NCBI RefSeq assembly: GCF_022271435.1
Contig: NZ_JAFIQY010000060.1
Location: 1-44,046, forward strand
Source of the DNA: Streptomyces monomycini
GTDB lineage: Bacteria > Actinomycetota > Actinomycetes > Streptomycetales > Streptomycetaceae
DNA: 44,046 nucleotides
Direction: 5' to 3'
Shown: positions 16,975-24,281 of the stretch, one piece after another
How positions within the stretch are numbered: position 1 is the stretch's first letter
How the letters are laid out: each line of letters begins with the position of its first letter
Position numbers and translations under genes: made by a program
Notes under the pieces: generated by a model
Database searches by the model: none
What the model was told of the DNA's origin: nothing
The model's input: the letters and a program-made list of their open reading frames with translations, nothing else

Positions 16975-17047
16975 GGGGCTATAGCTCAGTTGGTAGAGCG
17001 CCTGCATGGCATGCAGGAGGTCAGGAGTTCAATTCTCCTTAGCTCCA
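16975..17047 (+). tRNA. tRNA-Ala (anticodon GGC), copy 1
   Basis: 73 nt cloverleaf. Acceptor GGGGCTA pairs with TAGCTCC (one G-T wobble). Further elements are a D-arm with AGTTGGTA, anticodon stem CCTGC/GCAGG with loop ATGGCAT (anticodon GGC, reads GCC and GCU), and a T-arm containing GTTCAATTC. The 3' CCA is not encoded. An identical copy lies at 21490-21562. Confidence 0.97.
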
Positions 17048-17055
17048 CACCTCGG

Positions 17056-17090
17056 ATGATCCCGTCTCCCACTCTGGGAGGCGGGATCAT
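17056..17090 (+). terminator. Terminator after tRNA-Ala copy 1
   Basis: A 15-bp stem (17056-17070 with 17076-17090, one T-G wobble) and a 5-nt loop, followed by TTCG. Confidence 0.8.
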
Positions 17091-17250
17091 TTCGTGCACG
17101 AACGGGCGCACGAACCGGTGCGTAACGGGGTAGACCTTGTCGGGAGCCCGCCCTGCGGGACCGCGCGGCCGGTCCGCGTTCGACGCCGCTCCCTCCGGCG
17201 CTCCGGCCGCCGTACGGCGGTGTGCTGGTACAACGGGTACGGCGGCGGGA

Positions 17251-17279
17251 CTGACCCGGTCGGCGGTCCGTGGCAGAAT
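17251..17279 (+). promoter_or_regulatory. Promoter of the zinc-ribbon gene pair
   Basis: CTGACC (17251-17256), a 17-nt spacer, CAGAAT (17274-17279). The transcript start would be about 27 nt before the ATG at 17313. Confidence 0.5.
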
Positions 17280-17312
17280 TCGGACGGCGCCGGCAGGGGA
17301 GGAGAGAACGCG

Positions 17313-17552
17313 ATGCCCACGAGCATCATGGAGGAGGTCGACGACCTGCTCGATGCGACCGCTCCCGTGCAGAGCGCCGGCCCGCTGTCCGAGGACGCTC
17401 CCCGTCCGGCCCACCCCGTCCGTGGCGCGCACGGCACCGGCAGCGCCGTGCTCCAGTGCCCGTCCTGCGGCTCGGCCCATGTGGCGCAGGTGCTGGGCGA
17501 CAACGGCGGCATCTCGTTCGTCTGCACGGCCTGCGGCCACAGCTGGAGCTGA
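17313..17552 (+). CDS. Small zinc-ribbon protein
   Basis: 79 aa, unknown function. An acidic N-terminus (MPTSIMEEVDDLLDATAP) and a disordered middle lead to a C-terminal zinc ribbon with two knuckles, LQCPSCGSAHV and FVCTACGHSWS, which would bind one zinc. This resembles the nucleic-acid-binding ribbons of small transcription or translation factors, but I cannot name a family. ATG at 17313 with AGGGGAGGAG upstream. It ends 3 bp before the next gene, another Cys-rich small protein, so the two form an operon. Confidence 0.8.
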   Translation: MPTSIMEEVDDLLDATAPVQSAGPLSEDAPRPAHPVRGAHGTGSAVLQCPSCGSAHVAQVLGDNGGISFVCTACGHSWS

Positions 17553-17555
17553 CTG

Positions 17556-17789
17556 ATGGGCGCTCACAGCAGGAAATGCGACTGGTGCGGCAGCGGGACG
17601 CCGATCGTCCGGGACATGGAGCCGGTCAACCCCGAGTACCAGTACTGGTGCGAGGAGTGCGCGCGGGCCCTGGTCATAAAAGGCGACCCGATCGAGACGT
17701 ACCGCGAACTCGACGGGGAACCGATCTACGGGCGCCTGCTCGACGAGCACTGCACACTGAAGCGTTTCTATTCGTTCGCGACCGCCTGA
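17556..17789 (+). CDS. Small protein with two CxxC motifs
   Basis: 77 aa, unknown function. Two CxxC knuckles are present (KCDWCGSGTPI near residue 8 and YWCEECARAL near 32), then an acidic segment RELDGEPIYGRLLDEHC. The motifs suggest a zinc-binding treble-clef or ribbon fold. ATG at 17556, 3 bp after the previous stop. Co-translation of two small zinc proteins suggests a shared function. No motif ties them to the copper oxidase that follows. Confidence 0.8.
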   Translation: MGAHSRKCDWCGSGTPIVRDMEPVNPEYQYWCEECARALVIKGDPIETYRELDGEPIYGRLLDEHCTLKRFYSFATA

Positions 17790-17982
17790 GCGCGGTGCGG
17801 GCGGCCGGCGGGGCGGCCGGTGGGGGTGGTGGGCCGGGGAGCCTGCCGAGATGCCACGGCGGGCATCAGTGCGAAATTTTCCGTGGAAGGCGGAACTCCG
17901 TTCGAAGGGCGGGGCGTTGAACGCGTGAAGCTGCCGTCGGAGACGGCCGGCGGCACGGGGGAAGCGATACGGGGGTCGCATC

Positions 17983-19824
17983 GTGAGCGACGTGACGATT
18001 CATCCTGTCCGGGAAGCGTCGGTGGACCAGCCGTCCGACGCGCCGCACAAGCGGGAAGCCGCGGCCGGACTGACACCCTTCGTCGACGAGCTGCGCATCC
18101 CGCCCGTCCTGCGGCCCGGCCGCAAGGAGGCGTTGCGCGGCATCGACATCGACCAGACCACCACCTGGGTCCGGCTGCACTCCGAGCTCCCGCCGACGAA
18201 GGTGTGGGCGTACGAGGGGTACTACCCGGGCCCGACGATCGAGGTGCGTCGTGGCCGGCGGCTCCGCATCAACTGGAACAACCGCCTCACCGGCGGTTAT
18301 CCGGTCACCGCCGCCGAGGCCAAGCCCTCACAGAGCGCGCCCCGGCCCACCGAGGAGCCGGGCCGCGCGAACAGCACCGTCGTGGAGGGCGTCGCCGACC
18401 TGCCGCCCTGGACGGTCACCCACCTGCACGGCGCGGTGACCGGCGGCGGCAACGACGGCTGGTCGGAGAACGCCGTCTCGCCCGGCGACTCCCAGCTCTC
18501 GGAGTATCCCAACGACCACCGTGCGACGTGCTGGTGGTACCACGACCACGCCATGGACATCACCCGGTGGAACGTCTTCGCGGGCCTGGCCGGGATGTAC
18601 CTGATCCGCGACGACGAGGAGGACATGCTGCAACTGCCCTCCGGCAAGCGGGAGATACCGCTCGTCATCCAGGACCGCAACCTCGACACGGACCCGGACG
18701 GCCGCCTGACGGGCCGTCTGCTGCACAAGACCCGGATCGTGACCGCGGACAAGGACGGGAAGAACGTCACCCTGCCCTTCACCGGCCCCTACACCCTCGT
18801 CAACGGAGTCATCTGGCCCCACGCCGACGTCGCGGCGTGCTGGTACCGCTTCCGCGTGCTGAACGCGGCGAACAGCCGCACCTTCCAGCTCCGGCTGGTG
18901 GACGACGCGACGGGCGAGCCGGTGACGGGCGCGGTGTGGCAGATCGGCTCGGACGGCGGCCTGCTGCCGCGGCCGGTCCCGGTGGACGGCCCGCTGCCGA
19001 TGGCGTCCGCCGAGCGGATGGACCTGCTCATCGACTTCGGCCTGCTGCGCGGGCGCACGCTCCGGCTCGTCAACGACACGCCCGGGGTGGCGTATCCGGA
19101 CGTGATGCAGTTCCGGGTCGGCACCACGCAGGTGCGCGACCCGTTCGTGCTCCCGCAGGTGATCTCCCCGTCCTTCGAGCGGCTCACCCACGACTCGGCG
19201 CCCCACCACGAGCACCGGCTCGTCGTCCTCACCCCGCCCGGCCCGGTCGGCAACTTCCACCCGGAGATGTGGGAGGTGGAGGAGATCCCCGACACGGGCT
19301 CGGAGTTCCCCGTCGAAGGAGTCGTCCAGATCCACGGCGCGGACGGAAAGACCCGCACGTACCGCCGTAAGGCCCGGATGTTCGACGACACGCTGGGCCA
19401 CACGGTCCGGCACGGCGACTGGGAGCAGTGGAGCTTCCTGAACCTGGGCGGTGCCGGCGTCCACCCGATGCACATCCACCTCGTGGACTTCCAGGTCCTG
19501 AGCCGCGACCGCTACCCGGCGGACGGTGACCCGGACAGCCCGTACGACAACAAGGTCGGCGGCACCCGCGTCCCGCTCGAATACGGCGGCCCGGTCCCGA
19601 TATCCCCGGGCGACCAGGGCTGGAAGGACGTCATACAGGTCCCGCCGGGCCAGATGGTCAACGTGCTCGCCCGCTTCCAGGGCGCGACGGGCCGGTTCAT
19701 GTACCACTGCCATCTGCTGGAGCACGAGGACATGGGCATGATGCGGCCGTTCGTCGTCATGCCGCGCGAGGTGCTGAAGTTCCATCACCACCAGCCGGGC
19801 GGACACGGCCACGGCGCGCACTGA
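17983..19824 (+). CDS. Multicopper oxidase (CotA / phenoxazinone-synthase-like)
   Basis: 613 aa, three cupredoxin domains. Copper ligands are visible in all four motifs: HLHG (147-149), WYHDHA (187-189), HPMHIH (494-499) and YHCHLLEHEDMGMM (575-587). The last carries the type-1 Cys576, His581 and a probable axial Met586. It couples oxidation of phenolic, aminophenolic or metal substrates to reduction of oxygen to water. No signal peptide or twin-arginine motif is visible, as in spore-coat CotA and phenoxazinone synthase, so it is probably cytoplasmic. GTG at 17983 with a G-rich but weak upstream site. It lies between the two tRNA-Ala genes, and its substrate cannot be told from the sequence. 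Confidence 0.93.
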   Translation: MSDVTIHPVREASVDQPSDAPHKREAAAGLTPFVDELRIPPVLRPGRKEALRGIDIDQTTTWVRLHSELPPTKVWAYEGYYPGPTIEVRRGRRLRINWNNRLTGGYPVTAAEAKPSQSAPRPTEEPGRANSTVVEGVADLPPWTVTHLHGAVTGGGNDGWSENAVSPGDSQLSEYPNDHRATCWWYHDHAMDITRWNVFAGLAGMYLIRDDEEDMLQLPSGKREIPLVIQDRNLDTDPDGRLTGRLLHKTRIVTADKDGKNVTLPFTGPYTLVNGVIWPHADVAACWYRFRVLNAANSRTFQLRLVDDATGEPVTGAVWQIGSDGGLLPRPVPVDGPLPMASAERMDLLIDFGLLRGRTLRLVNDTPGVAYPDVMQFRVGTTQVRDPFVLPQVISPSFERLTHDSAPHHEHRLVVLTPPGPVGNFHPEMWEVEEIPDTGSEFPVEGVVQIHGADGKTRTYRRKARMFDDTLGHTVRHGDWEQWSFLNLGGAGVHPMHIHLVDFQVLSRDRYPADGDPDSPYDNKVGGTRVPLEYGGPVPISPGDQGWKDVIQVPPGQMVNVLARFQGATGRFMYHCHLLEHEDMGMMRPFVVMPREVLKFHHHQPGGHGHGAH

Positions 19825-19840
19825 GGCGGGGGAGAGGCAG

Positions 19841-19890
19841 CGCTGAGGCGGGGGCTGGCGCAGGGCCGGGGGCGACGCCCCGGCTCAGCG
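19841..19890. terminator. Hairpin between convergent MCO and glycosyltransferase genes
   Basis: CGCTGAG (19841-19847) plus CGGGG pairs with CCCCG plus CTCAGCG (19884-19890), with one G-G mismatch and a long GC-rich loop. It probably acts in both directions. Confidence 0.55.
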
Positions 19891-19935
19891 TTCCGGCGTG
19901 GCAGCCTCGGGACCGGCGCCCGGCGTGGCCTCGCC

Positions 19936-21321
19936 TTACCTTGTGCGCGGCGTGGCCTCGCCCGGCCCTGTGTCCGGCGTGGCCATGCCCTGCCCTGTGC
20001 CCGGCAGCGTCCCGGCCTCACCGGCACCGTCCCTCCGCACCAGCACGGCGGTCAGCACCAGGAAGACCAGCCCGGCGATCGGATAGATCCCGGACAGCAG
20101 CATCTGGCCGCCGTTCTGGTGCAGTTCCTCATGATGGTGGTAGCGGTGCGGCACGAACCACAGTGCGAACGAACAGAAGAGGAGACCCATCGCCAGCGTC
20201 CCCGCCCACCAGCGACGGCCGGCCCGGCTGCCGAAGCCGCCGCGGCCGATCGCCTCCGAGCCGAGCAGGATCAGCATCGGTACGCCCCACACCCAGTGGT
20301 GCGACCAGGAGATCGGGCTGACCAGCAGCGCGGTCACGGCACAGGCGACGGCCGCCCAGGCCCGGCGGCCGCCCAGCAGCGCGCCGACCGCGGCGGACAG
20401 CCCGAGCACGGCCACGACGGCCGCGGCCGCCAGCCACCACAGGCCGGGGTCGTGGGTGTGCAGCAGCCGGGCCAGCGCGCCGCGCAGCGACTGGTTGGCG
20501 GTGATCTCCACCTCGCCGACCCGGTCGGCGGCGAAGATGATCTCCGTCCAGAAGCGGCGGGAGTCGTGCGGCAGGACGAGCGCGGACAGCAGCGCGGTGC
20601 CCAGGAAGGTGAGACAGGCCACGGCGGCCTGCCGCAGCCAGGGGTTCCACGCCTGCCGCGGCCCCGCGCCGGCCCGCAGCCGCTGCCAGGCCCGTACGAG
20701 CCCGGCCAGCGCGAGGAAGACCGCGAACAGGGCCGGGGTGAGCTTGATACCGGCCGCCAGCCCGATGCCGATCCCGGCCCACCGGTTGCTGTCCTTACGG
20801 GTCAGGTCCCACAGGACCAGCACGGCGAGCAGCAGGTTGATCTGCCCGTAGCGCAGCGTCGTCCACATCGGCTCGCACCAGACCAGCAGCGCCGCCACCC
20901 CCAGCGCCGCGGCGAGCGGCGGCACCCGCCTCGGCCGCCCCACGAGCCGCAGACCGAGGTGGGCGACGGCGACCAGCAGCAGGAGGTTGCCGAGGGTGGC
21001 GAGGGTACGCATCTCCGGCACGCCGACCAGCGTGAGCGGCGTGAACAGCAGCGCGGCGAAGGGCGGATAGGTGTTGGGCAGGTGCGCCGAGGTCGCGACC
21101 ATGTCGTAGAGGTCCTCGCCGTTGCGGGCGGTCCAGCCCTCGGCGCGGTAGACCATCAGATCGACCATCGTCACGTGCGCCAGCCGCTGCGCGACCCAGA
21201 AGGCGGCGAAGGACAGCACACAGCCGACGGCCGCCACCAGCAGCGGACGGCGACGGACGAAGCCCCTCAGCGGGGAGGAACCGCCGGGTGCAGCGGACTG
21301 TTCCAGCTCCAGCGCGGACAC
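19936..21321 (-). CDS. GT87-family membrane mannosyltransferase-like protein
   Basis: 461 aa polytopic membrane protein of the DUF2029/GT87 type, the fold of PimE-like alpha-1,2-mannosyltransferases that use polyprenyl-phosphate mannose. About ten hydrophobic helices are visible. The outer-loop signature VDLMVYRAEGWTARNGEDLYD, the TYPPFAALLFTPL segment and the C-terminal HHWVWGVPML are typical. I chose the GTG at 21321, preceded by a GGGGAG-type site. The frame stays open upstream through the tRNA on the other strand, which cannot be coding. The C-terminal tail (ATPDTGPGEATP) is encoded by imperfect 27-28-bp repeats. The acceptor is unknown; a cell-envelope glycolipid or glycan is likely. Confidence 0.87.
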   Translation of the reverse strand: MSALELEQSAAPGGSSPLRGFVRRRPLLVAAVGCVLSFAAFWVAQRLAHVTMVDLMVYRAEGWTARNGEDLYDMVATSAHLPNTYPPFAALLFTPLTLVGVPEMRTLATLGNLLLLVAVAHLGLRLVGRPRRVPPLAAALGVAALLVWCEPMWTTLRYGQINLLLAVLVLWDLTRKDSNRWAGIGIGLAAGIKLTPALFAVFLALAGLVRAWQRLRAGAGPRQAWNPWLRQAAVACLTFLGTALLSALVLPHDSRRFWTEIIFAADRVGEVEITANQSLRGALARLLHTHDPGLWWLAAAAVVAVLGLSAAVGALLGGRRAWAAVACAVTALLVSPISWSHHWVWGVPMLILLGSEAIGRGGFGSRAGRRWWAGTLAMGLLFCSFALWFVPHRYHHHEELHQNGGQMLLSGIYPIAGLVFLVLTAVLVRRDGAGEAGTLPGTGQGMATPDTGPGEATPRTR

Positions 21322-21403
21322 GGCGTACAGCTCCCCAGGACGAATCGGGCACGGCCCGCCGACAGTACCTCGCCCCCTCGCCCGGGGCCCCAGGACAACC
21401 GAT

Positions 21404-21432
21404 TTGGCAGAAGGCGGGGAGGGCCGTGTAAT
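21404..21432 (+). promoter_or_regulatory. Promoter of tRNA-Ala copy 2
   Basis: TTGGCA (21404-21409), a 17-nt spacer, TGTAAT (21427-21432), about 58 nt before the tRNA. Confidence 0.6.
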
Positions 21433-21489
21433 GTAGGCGATGCCGCAGCGGGGAGCCGCAAGGAAAAGAACCGCGGCGGACCACAGCAA

Positions 21490-21562
21490 GGGGCTATAGC
21501 TCAGTTGGTAGAGCGCCTGCATGGCATGCAGGAGGTCAGGAGTTCAATTCTCCTTAGCTCCA
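21490..21562 (+). tRNA. tRNA-Ala (anticodon GGC), copy 2
   Basis: 73 nt, base for base identical to the copy at 16975-17047, with its own promoter and terminator. Identity stops within a few bases on each side, so the flanks have diverged or were never shared. Confidence 0.97.
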
Positions 21563-21601
21563 CAGAAGGATCAACAGTGAGGTGACTCACCGAGATCCAC
21601 G

Positions 21602-21636
21602 AGATCCCGTCCGGTCTGAATGACCGGGCGGGATCT
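21602..21636 (+). terminator. Terminator after tRNA-Ala copy 2
   Basis: A 15-bp stem (21602-21616 with 21622-21636, one T-G wobble) followed by TGCGTTT. Confidence 0.8.
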
Positions 21637-21641
21637 TGCGT

Positions 21642-22118
21642 TTATGGATGCCCGGATGCCGGACTCGTAGGGGTCGGCCGCGGCGAAGTGAGGGGGCGGA
21701 GCGCGCCGGGATCAGGGCCGCTTCCGCGGCGGATGGCCGCGTCGTAGTGCCGTCGGTAGTCGCCGATCTCCTTCCGACGGGTGGCGGCCCATCCCCCGAG
21801 GGCGACGACGGAGCCCAGCAGTGGCGTCCCGAGTTCCGTCAACGCGTAGCTCCACGCGGGGCGGGACACAGGCATGGACGGTACGGGTCACGAGCCCGTC
21901 GCGTTCCAGCTGGCGCAGCGTCAGTGTGAGCATGCGCTGGGAGACGCCGGTCACGGCTCGGTGCAGTTCCCCGAAGCGCAGGGTGCGGTCGCATAGTTGC
22001 CCGACGACCAGAATGCTCCATTTGTCACCGATCAGGGCGAGAATCTACAGAACTTCGCGGCACGCCTCCTGACCGACTCGCCGGACCTCTGTCCTCCGGC
22101 GTCCCCCTGGTCGGTCAA
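21642..22118 (-). pseudogene. Decayed HxlR-family transcriptional regulator
   Basis: Pieces of an HxlR winged-helix regulator lie in different frames. In order they are CREVL-stop-ILALIGDKWSILVV, GVSQRMLTLTLRQLERDGLV, then after a frame change SYALTELGTPLLGSVVALGG. Lesions seen: an amber TAG (complement of 22045-22047) where GAG or similar is expected, and one extra base at 21849 between the codons for the normal VEYALTELG-type join. The 5' part also fails to join: a TTG at 22118 with a strong AGGAGG site opens a different frame. Sequencing error could explain one lesion but not easily all. Divergent from the decayed dehydrogenase, the usual layout for this regulator family. Confidence 0.8.
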
Positions 22119-22130
22119 CGGTTACCTCCT

Positions 22131-22200
22131 TGTGCGTAGCTGACAGAAATGTGCCGTCTTGTCAGGCTCTTCACCGTGACCACGCATGTGGCTACGCACA
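22131..22200. promoter_or_regulatory. Putative operator between the two decayed genes
   Basis: TGTGCGTAGC (22131-22140) and GCTACGCACA (22191-22200) are perfect reverse complements. A second inverted pair CTGACA/TGTCAG lies inside (about 22140-22164). The position between a divergent regulator and its likely target fits a HxlR operator (inference). Confidence 0.45.
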
Positions 22201-22262
22201 GAGAGTAAGTATCAGCGCCGGGCGGAATTCCGCGCCCGGTCGCTGCGACCGAAGGGTCAACT

Positions 22263-22679
22263 GTGACGAAGACACTCGTTGCTGTCGGTGCGGGGCCGGG
22301 AGTGGGTATGGGGTGGCCCGCGCGTTCGGCCGGCGCGGCTTCCGGGTCGGGCTGATCGCGCGGACCAGGGCGAAGCTGGATGCGCTGGTCGGGGAACTGG
22401 CCGGGCTGGGAGTCACGGCCGCCGCCTTCCCCGCCGACATCCGCGACCGCGACAGCCTGACGGCCGCACGGTCCGCGGCGAGGAGCGCGATGGGGCCGAT
22501 CGGCGTCCTGGAGTTCGGTCGCGGTCGTCCCGGGCGGTGAGGCCGACCCGGAACTGATCGGCGACCGGTACTACCGCATGTACGAGGAGCGGGACCGCGC
22601 CGAATAGGTCATCGGCGACCTGGCGGCCTTCCGGGCCCTGGTCGACAGCGGGCAGGGGCCGCCCGCGACCCACCGGTGA
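22263..22679 (+). pseudogene. Decayed short-chain dehydrogenase/reductase
   Basis: It starts at GTG 22263 with TKTLVAVGAGPGVGMG, the Rossmann glycine motif. It then shifts frame near 22311 (one base missing) into VARAFGRRGFRVGLIARTRA. Similarity runs to about GVLEFG (22516). The catalytic Ser/Tyr-Lys part is then missing, apparently through an internal deletion of about 100-plus codons. A C-terminal fragment follows (GDRYYRMYEERDRAE), cut by TAG at 22605-22607, then VIGDLAAFRALVDSG. With a frameshift, a deletion and a nonsense codon, the gene is clearly dead. Confidence 0.82.
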
Positions 22680-22739
22680 CGCACGTGCTCCGTAATGGCC
22701 GTGCCGTCCGGTTGCCGGGGCGGTGTGTGGCGGCCTTGC

Positions 22740-24281
22740 TCAGGTTTTCTCCAAACGCAAGGCGAGGGCGGGGCAGCGGCTGACCGCGCGCTGGGCGCGT
22801 TGGTGGAGCCGGGGCGGTAAGGCGGTGTCCGGGAGGAGTGGGTAGCCGTCCGGGTCGAGGCGTACGGCTTCGGGGAGGAGCCTGGCGCACAGGCCGTGTC
22901 CTTCGCACAGGGTCCAGTCGACCGCCAACCGGCCCGCGGCAGCCGTCGCGCCCGCAGTACCCGTGCCCGTACCGTCGGCCGCGTCGCCCGTCTCCGGTGC
23001 GGGGAGAGGGAGTACAGCGGCGGTCTCCCGGCCGCATCCGCCGCCCAGGGTGTGCGCGGCGAGGTCGTCGGGGAAGGCGTCCAAGGCGGAGAGCATGAAC
23101 CGCACGGCACCGTCGGGGTGTTTGCAGGCCCCGCGCCCGTGCACGGTCTGCGTGGCGCGCCGTACGCCTTCCAGTGCTTCCTGACCGCCGCCCGCCAACG
23201 TGTCCGCCAGCGCGCTCGCCAGGGAAGGCAGGCCCAGGCGGCAAGGCCCGCACTGGCCCGATGACTCAGCGGCGAGCCAGCGCGCTACGAGCAGGGTTTC
23301 GCCGAGCGGGCAGGTGCCGACGGGCAGCGGCAGTACCGCGCCCGCGCCGAGCGCTCCGCCAACGGCCGCGAGTGCTTCGCGGGTGACCACCGTTGCGTAC
23401 GCGGTCGCGGCGGCCAGCCAGGCGCCGTGGTAGCCGCCCACCAGGACGCCGCCGGGGGCCGGGTCGGCGGCACACACCTGGAGGACGTACGGAAGCGGCA
23501 CCCCGCTCGGTGCCTCGACGACGGCGGGGGAGGGCACCGCGCCGGACACGGTCAGGAGCAGGGTGCCGGGTTCGTGGGGCGCCCCGGTCGCGGCGTACCG
23601 GTCGGCGCCCGTCCGGGCCGCGACGGCGAGCTGCGCGAACGTCTCGGCGTTGGAGAAGAGCGTGGGCGCGCCGCCGAGCCCGGACTCCGCGGCCCGCACC
23701 CGCCGCCCCGGCGGCAGCGCCGGTCCGCCTTCCGCGGCCCGGATCAGCGCGGACGCCTCGCCGGAGACGAGCCGTTCCGGTACGCGGACGAGCCGGGCGC
23801 GCAGCGACCGCCCGCGCCGCCGGTCGCTCAGGCCGCGCTCGGCCAGCGCGTCCCGCACCGACCGCTCGGCCGCGTCCTTGGTCACACCCACCACCAGCGT
23901 GCGGGCGCCGAGCGCGTCGGCGGCGAGCAGCGCGCCGTCCAGGACGAGGTGCGGCGCGCGGCACAGCAGGACGGTGTCCTTGCGGCACGCGGGCTCGCCC
24001 TCGCAGCCGTTGACGACGACCGCGGGCCGGACGCCCGAGCGCCGCGCGTGGTGGGCCACCGCCTCCAGCTTCCGTACGAGGGGGAAGCCCGCGCCGCCAC
24101 GACCGCGCAACGCGATGGCGCCGGCCAGCTCGGCCAGCCGGTCCGCCGACAGGGACGGCGGCGAGCCGTGGACGAGCAGGTGGGCCCGGCGGTCGAGGCG
24201 CTCGCCCTCGTCGAAGCCCGCGGTCAGCCGGGGCGGACCGATGGCCTGGACGGGCGGGACGTCGGGCAGCGGGCCGGTCAT
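22740..24281 (-). CDS. NuoF-like flavoprotein fused to a C-terminal ferredoxin
   Basis: 513 aa. The N-terminal two thirds resemble the 51-kDa NADH-binding subunit of complex I: FMN/NADH motif GRGGAGFP (about 60), NGCEGEPACRKD, a SLBB-like segment (TVSGAV...GVPLPYVL), and an Fe-S region GQCGPCRLG ... GRGACKHPDG. The first Cys of the usual CxxCxxC is Ser here. The C-terminal 65 residues form a small ferredoxin (WTLCEGHGLCARL ... RCPALAL) with a CxxHxxC pattern. It probably passes electrons between NAD(P)H and the membrane partner encoded just upstream, with which it shares an ATGA overlap. Not part of a nuo operon. Confidence 0.85.
   Translation of the reverse strand: MTGPLPDVPPVQAIGPPRLTAGFDEGERLDRRAHLLVHGSPPSLSADRLAELAGAIALRGRGGAGFPLVRKLEAVAHHARRSGVRPAVVVNGCEGEPACRKDTVLLCRAPHLVLDGALLAADALGARTLVVGVTKDAAERSVRDALAERGLSDRRRGRSLRARLVRVPERLVSGEASALIRAAEGGPALPPGRRVRAAESGLGGAPTLFSNAETFAQLAVAARTGADRYAATGAPHEPGTLLLTVSGAVPSPAVVEAPSGVPLPYVLQVCAADPAPGGVLVGGYHGAWLAAATAYATVVTREALAAVGGALGAGAVLPLPVGTCPLGETLLVARWLAAESSGQCGPCRLGLPSLASALADTLAGGGQEALEGVRRATQTVHGRGACKHPDGAVRFMLSALDAFPDDLAAHTLGGGCGRETAAVLPLPAPETGDAADGTGTGTAGATAAAGRLAVDWTLCEGHGLCARLLPEAVRLDPDGYPLLPDTALPPRLHQRAQRAVSRCPALALRLEKT

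Noticed and set aside
21322..21522. 67-codon N-terminal extension of the GT87 gene
   Set aside because: It would translate the antisense strand of a tRNA gene. The GTG at 21321 has a ribosome binding site.
21490..22740. Integrated element at tRNA-Ala copy 2
   Set aside because: No integrase, no repeated 3' tRNA fragment and no mobile genes seen downstream. Only decayed chromosomal-type genes.
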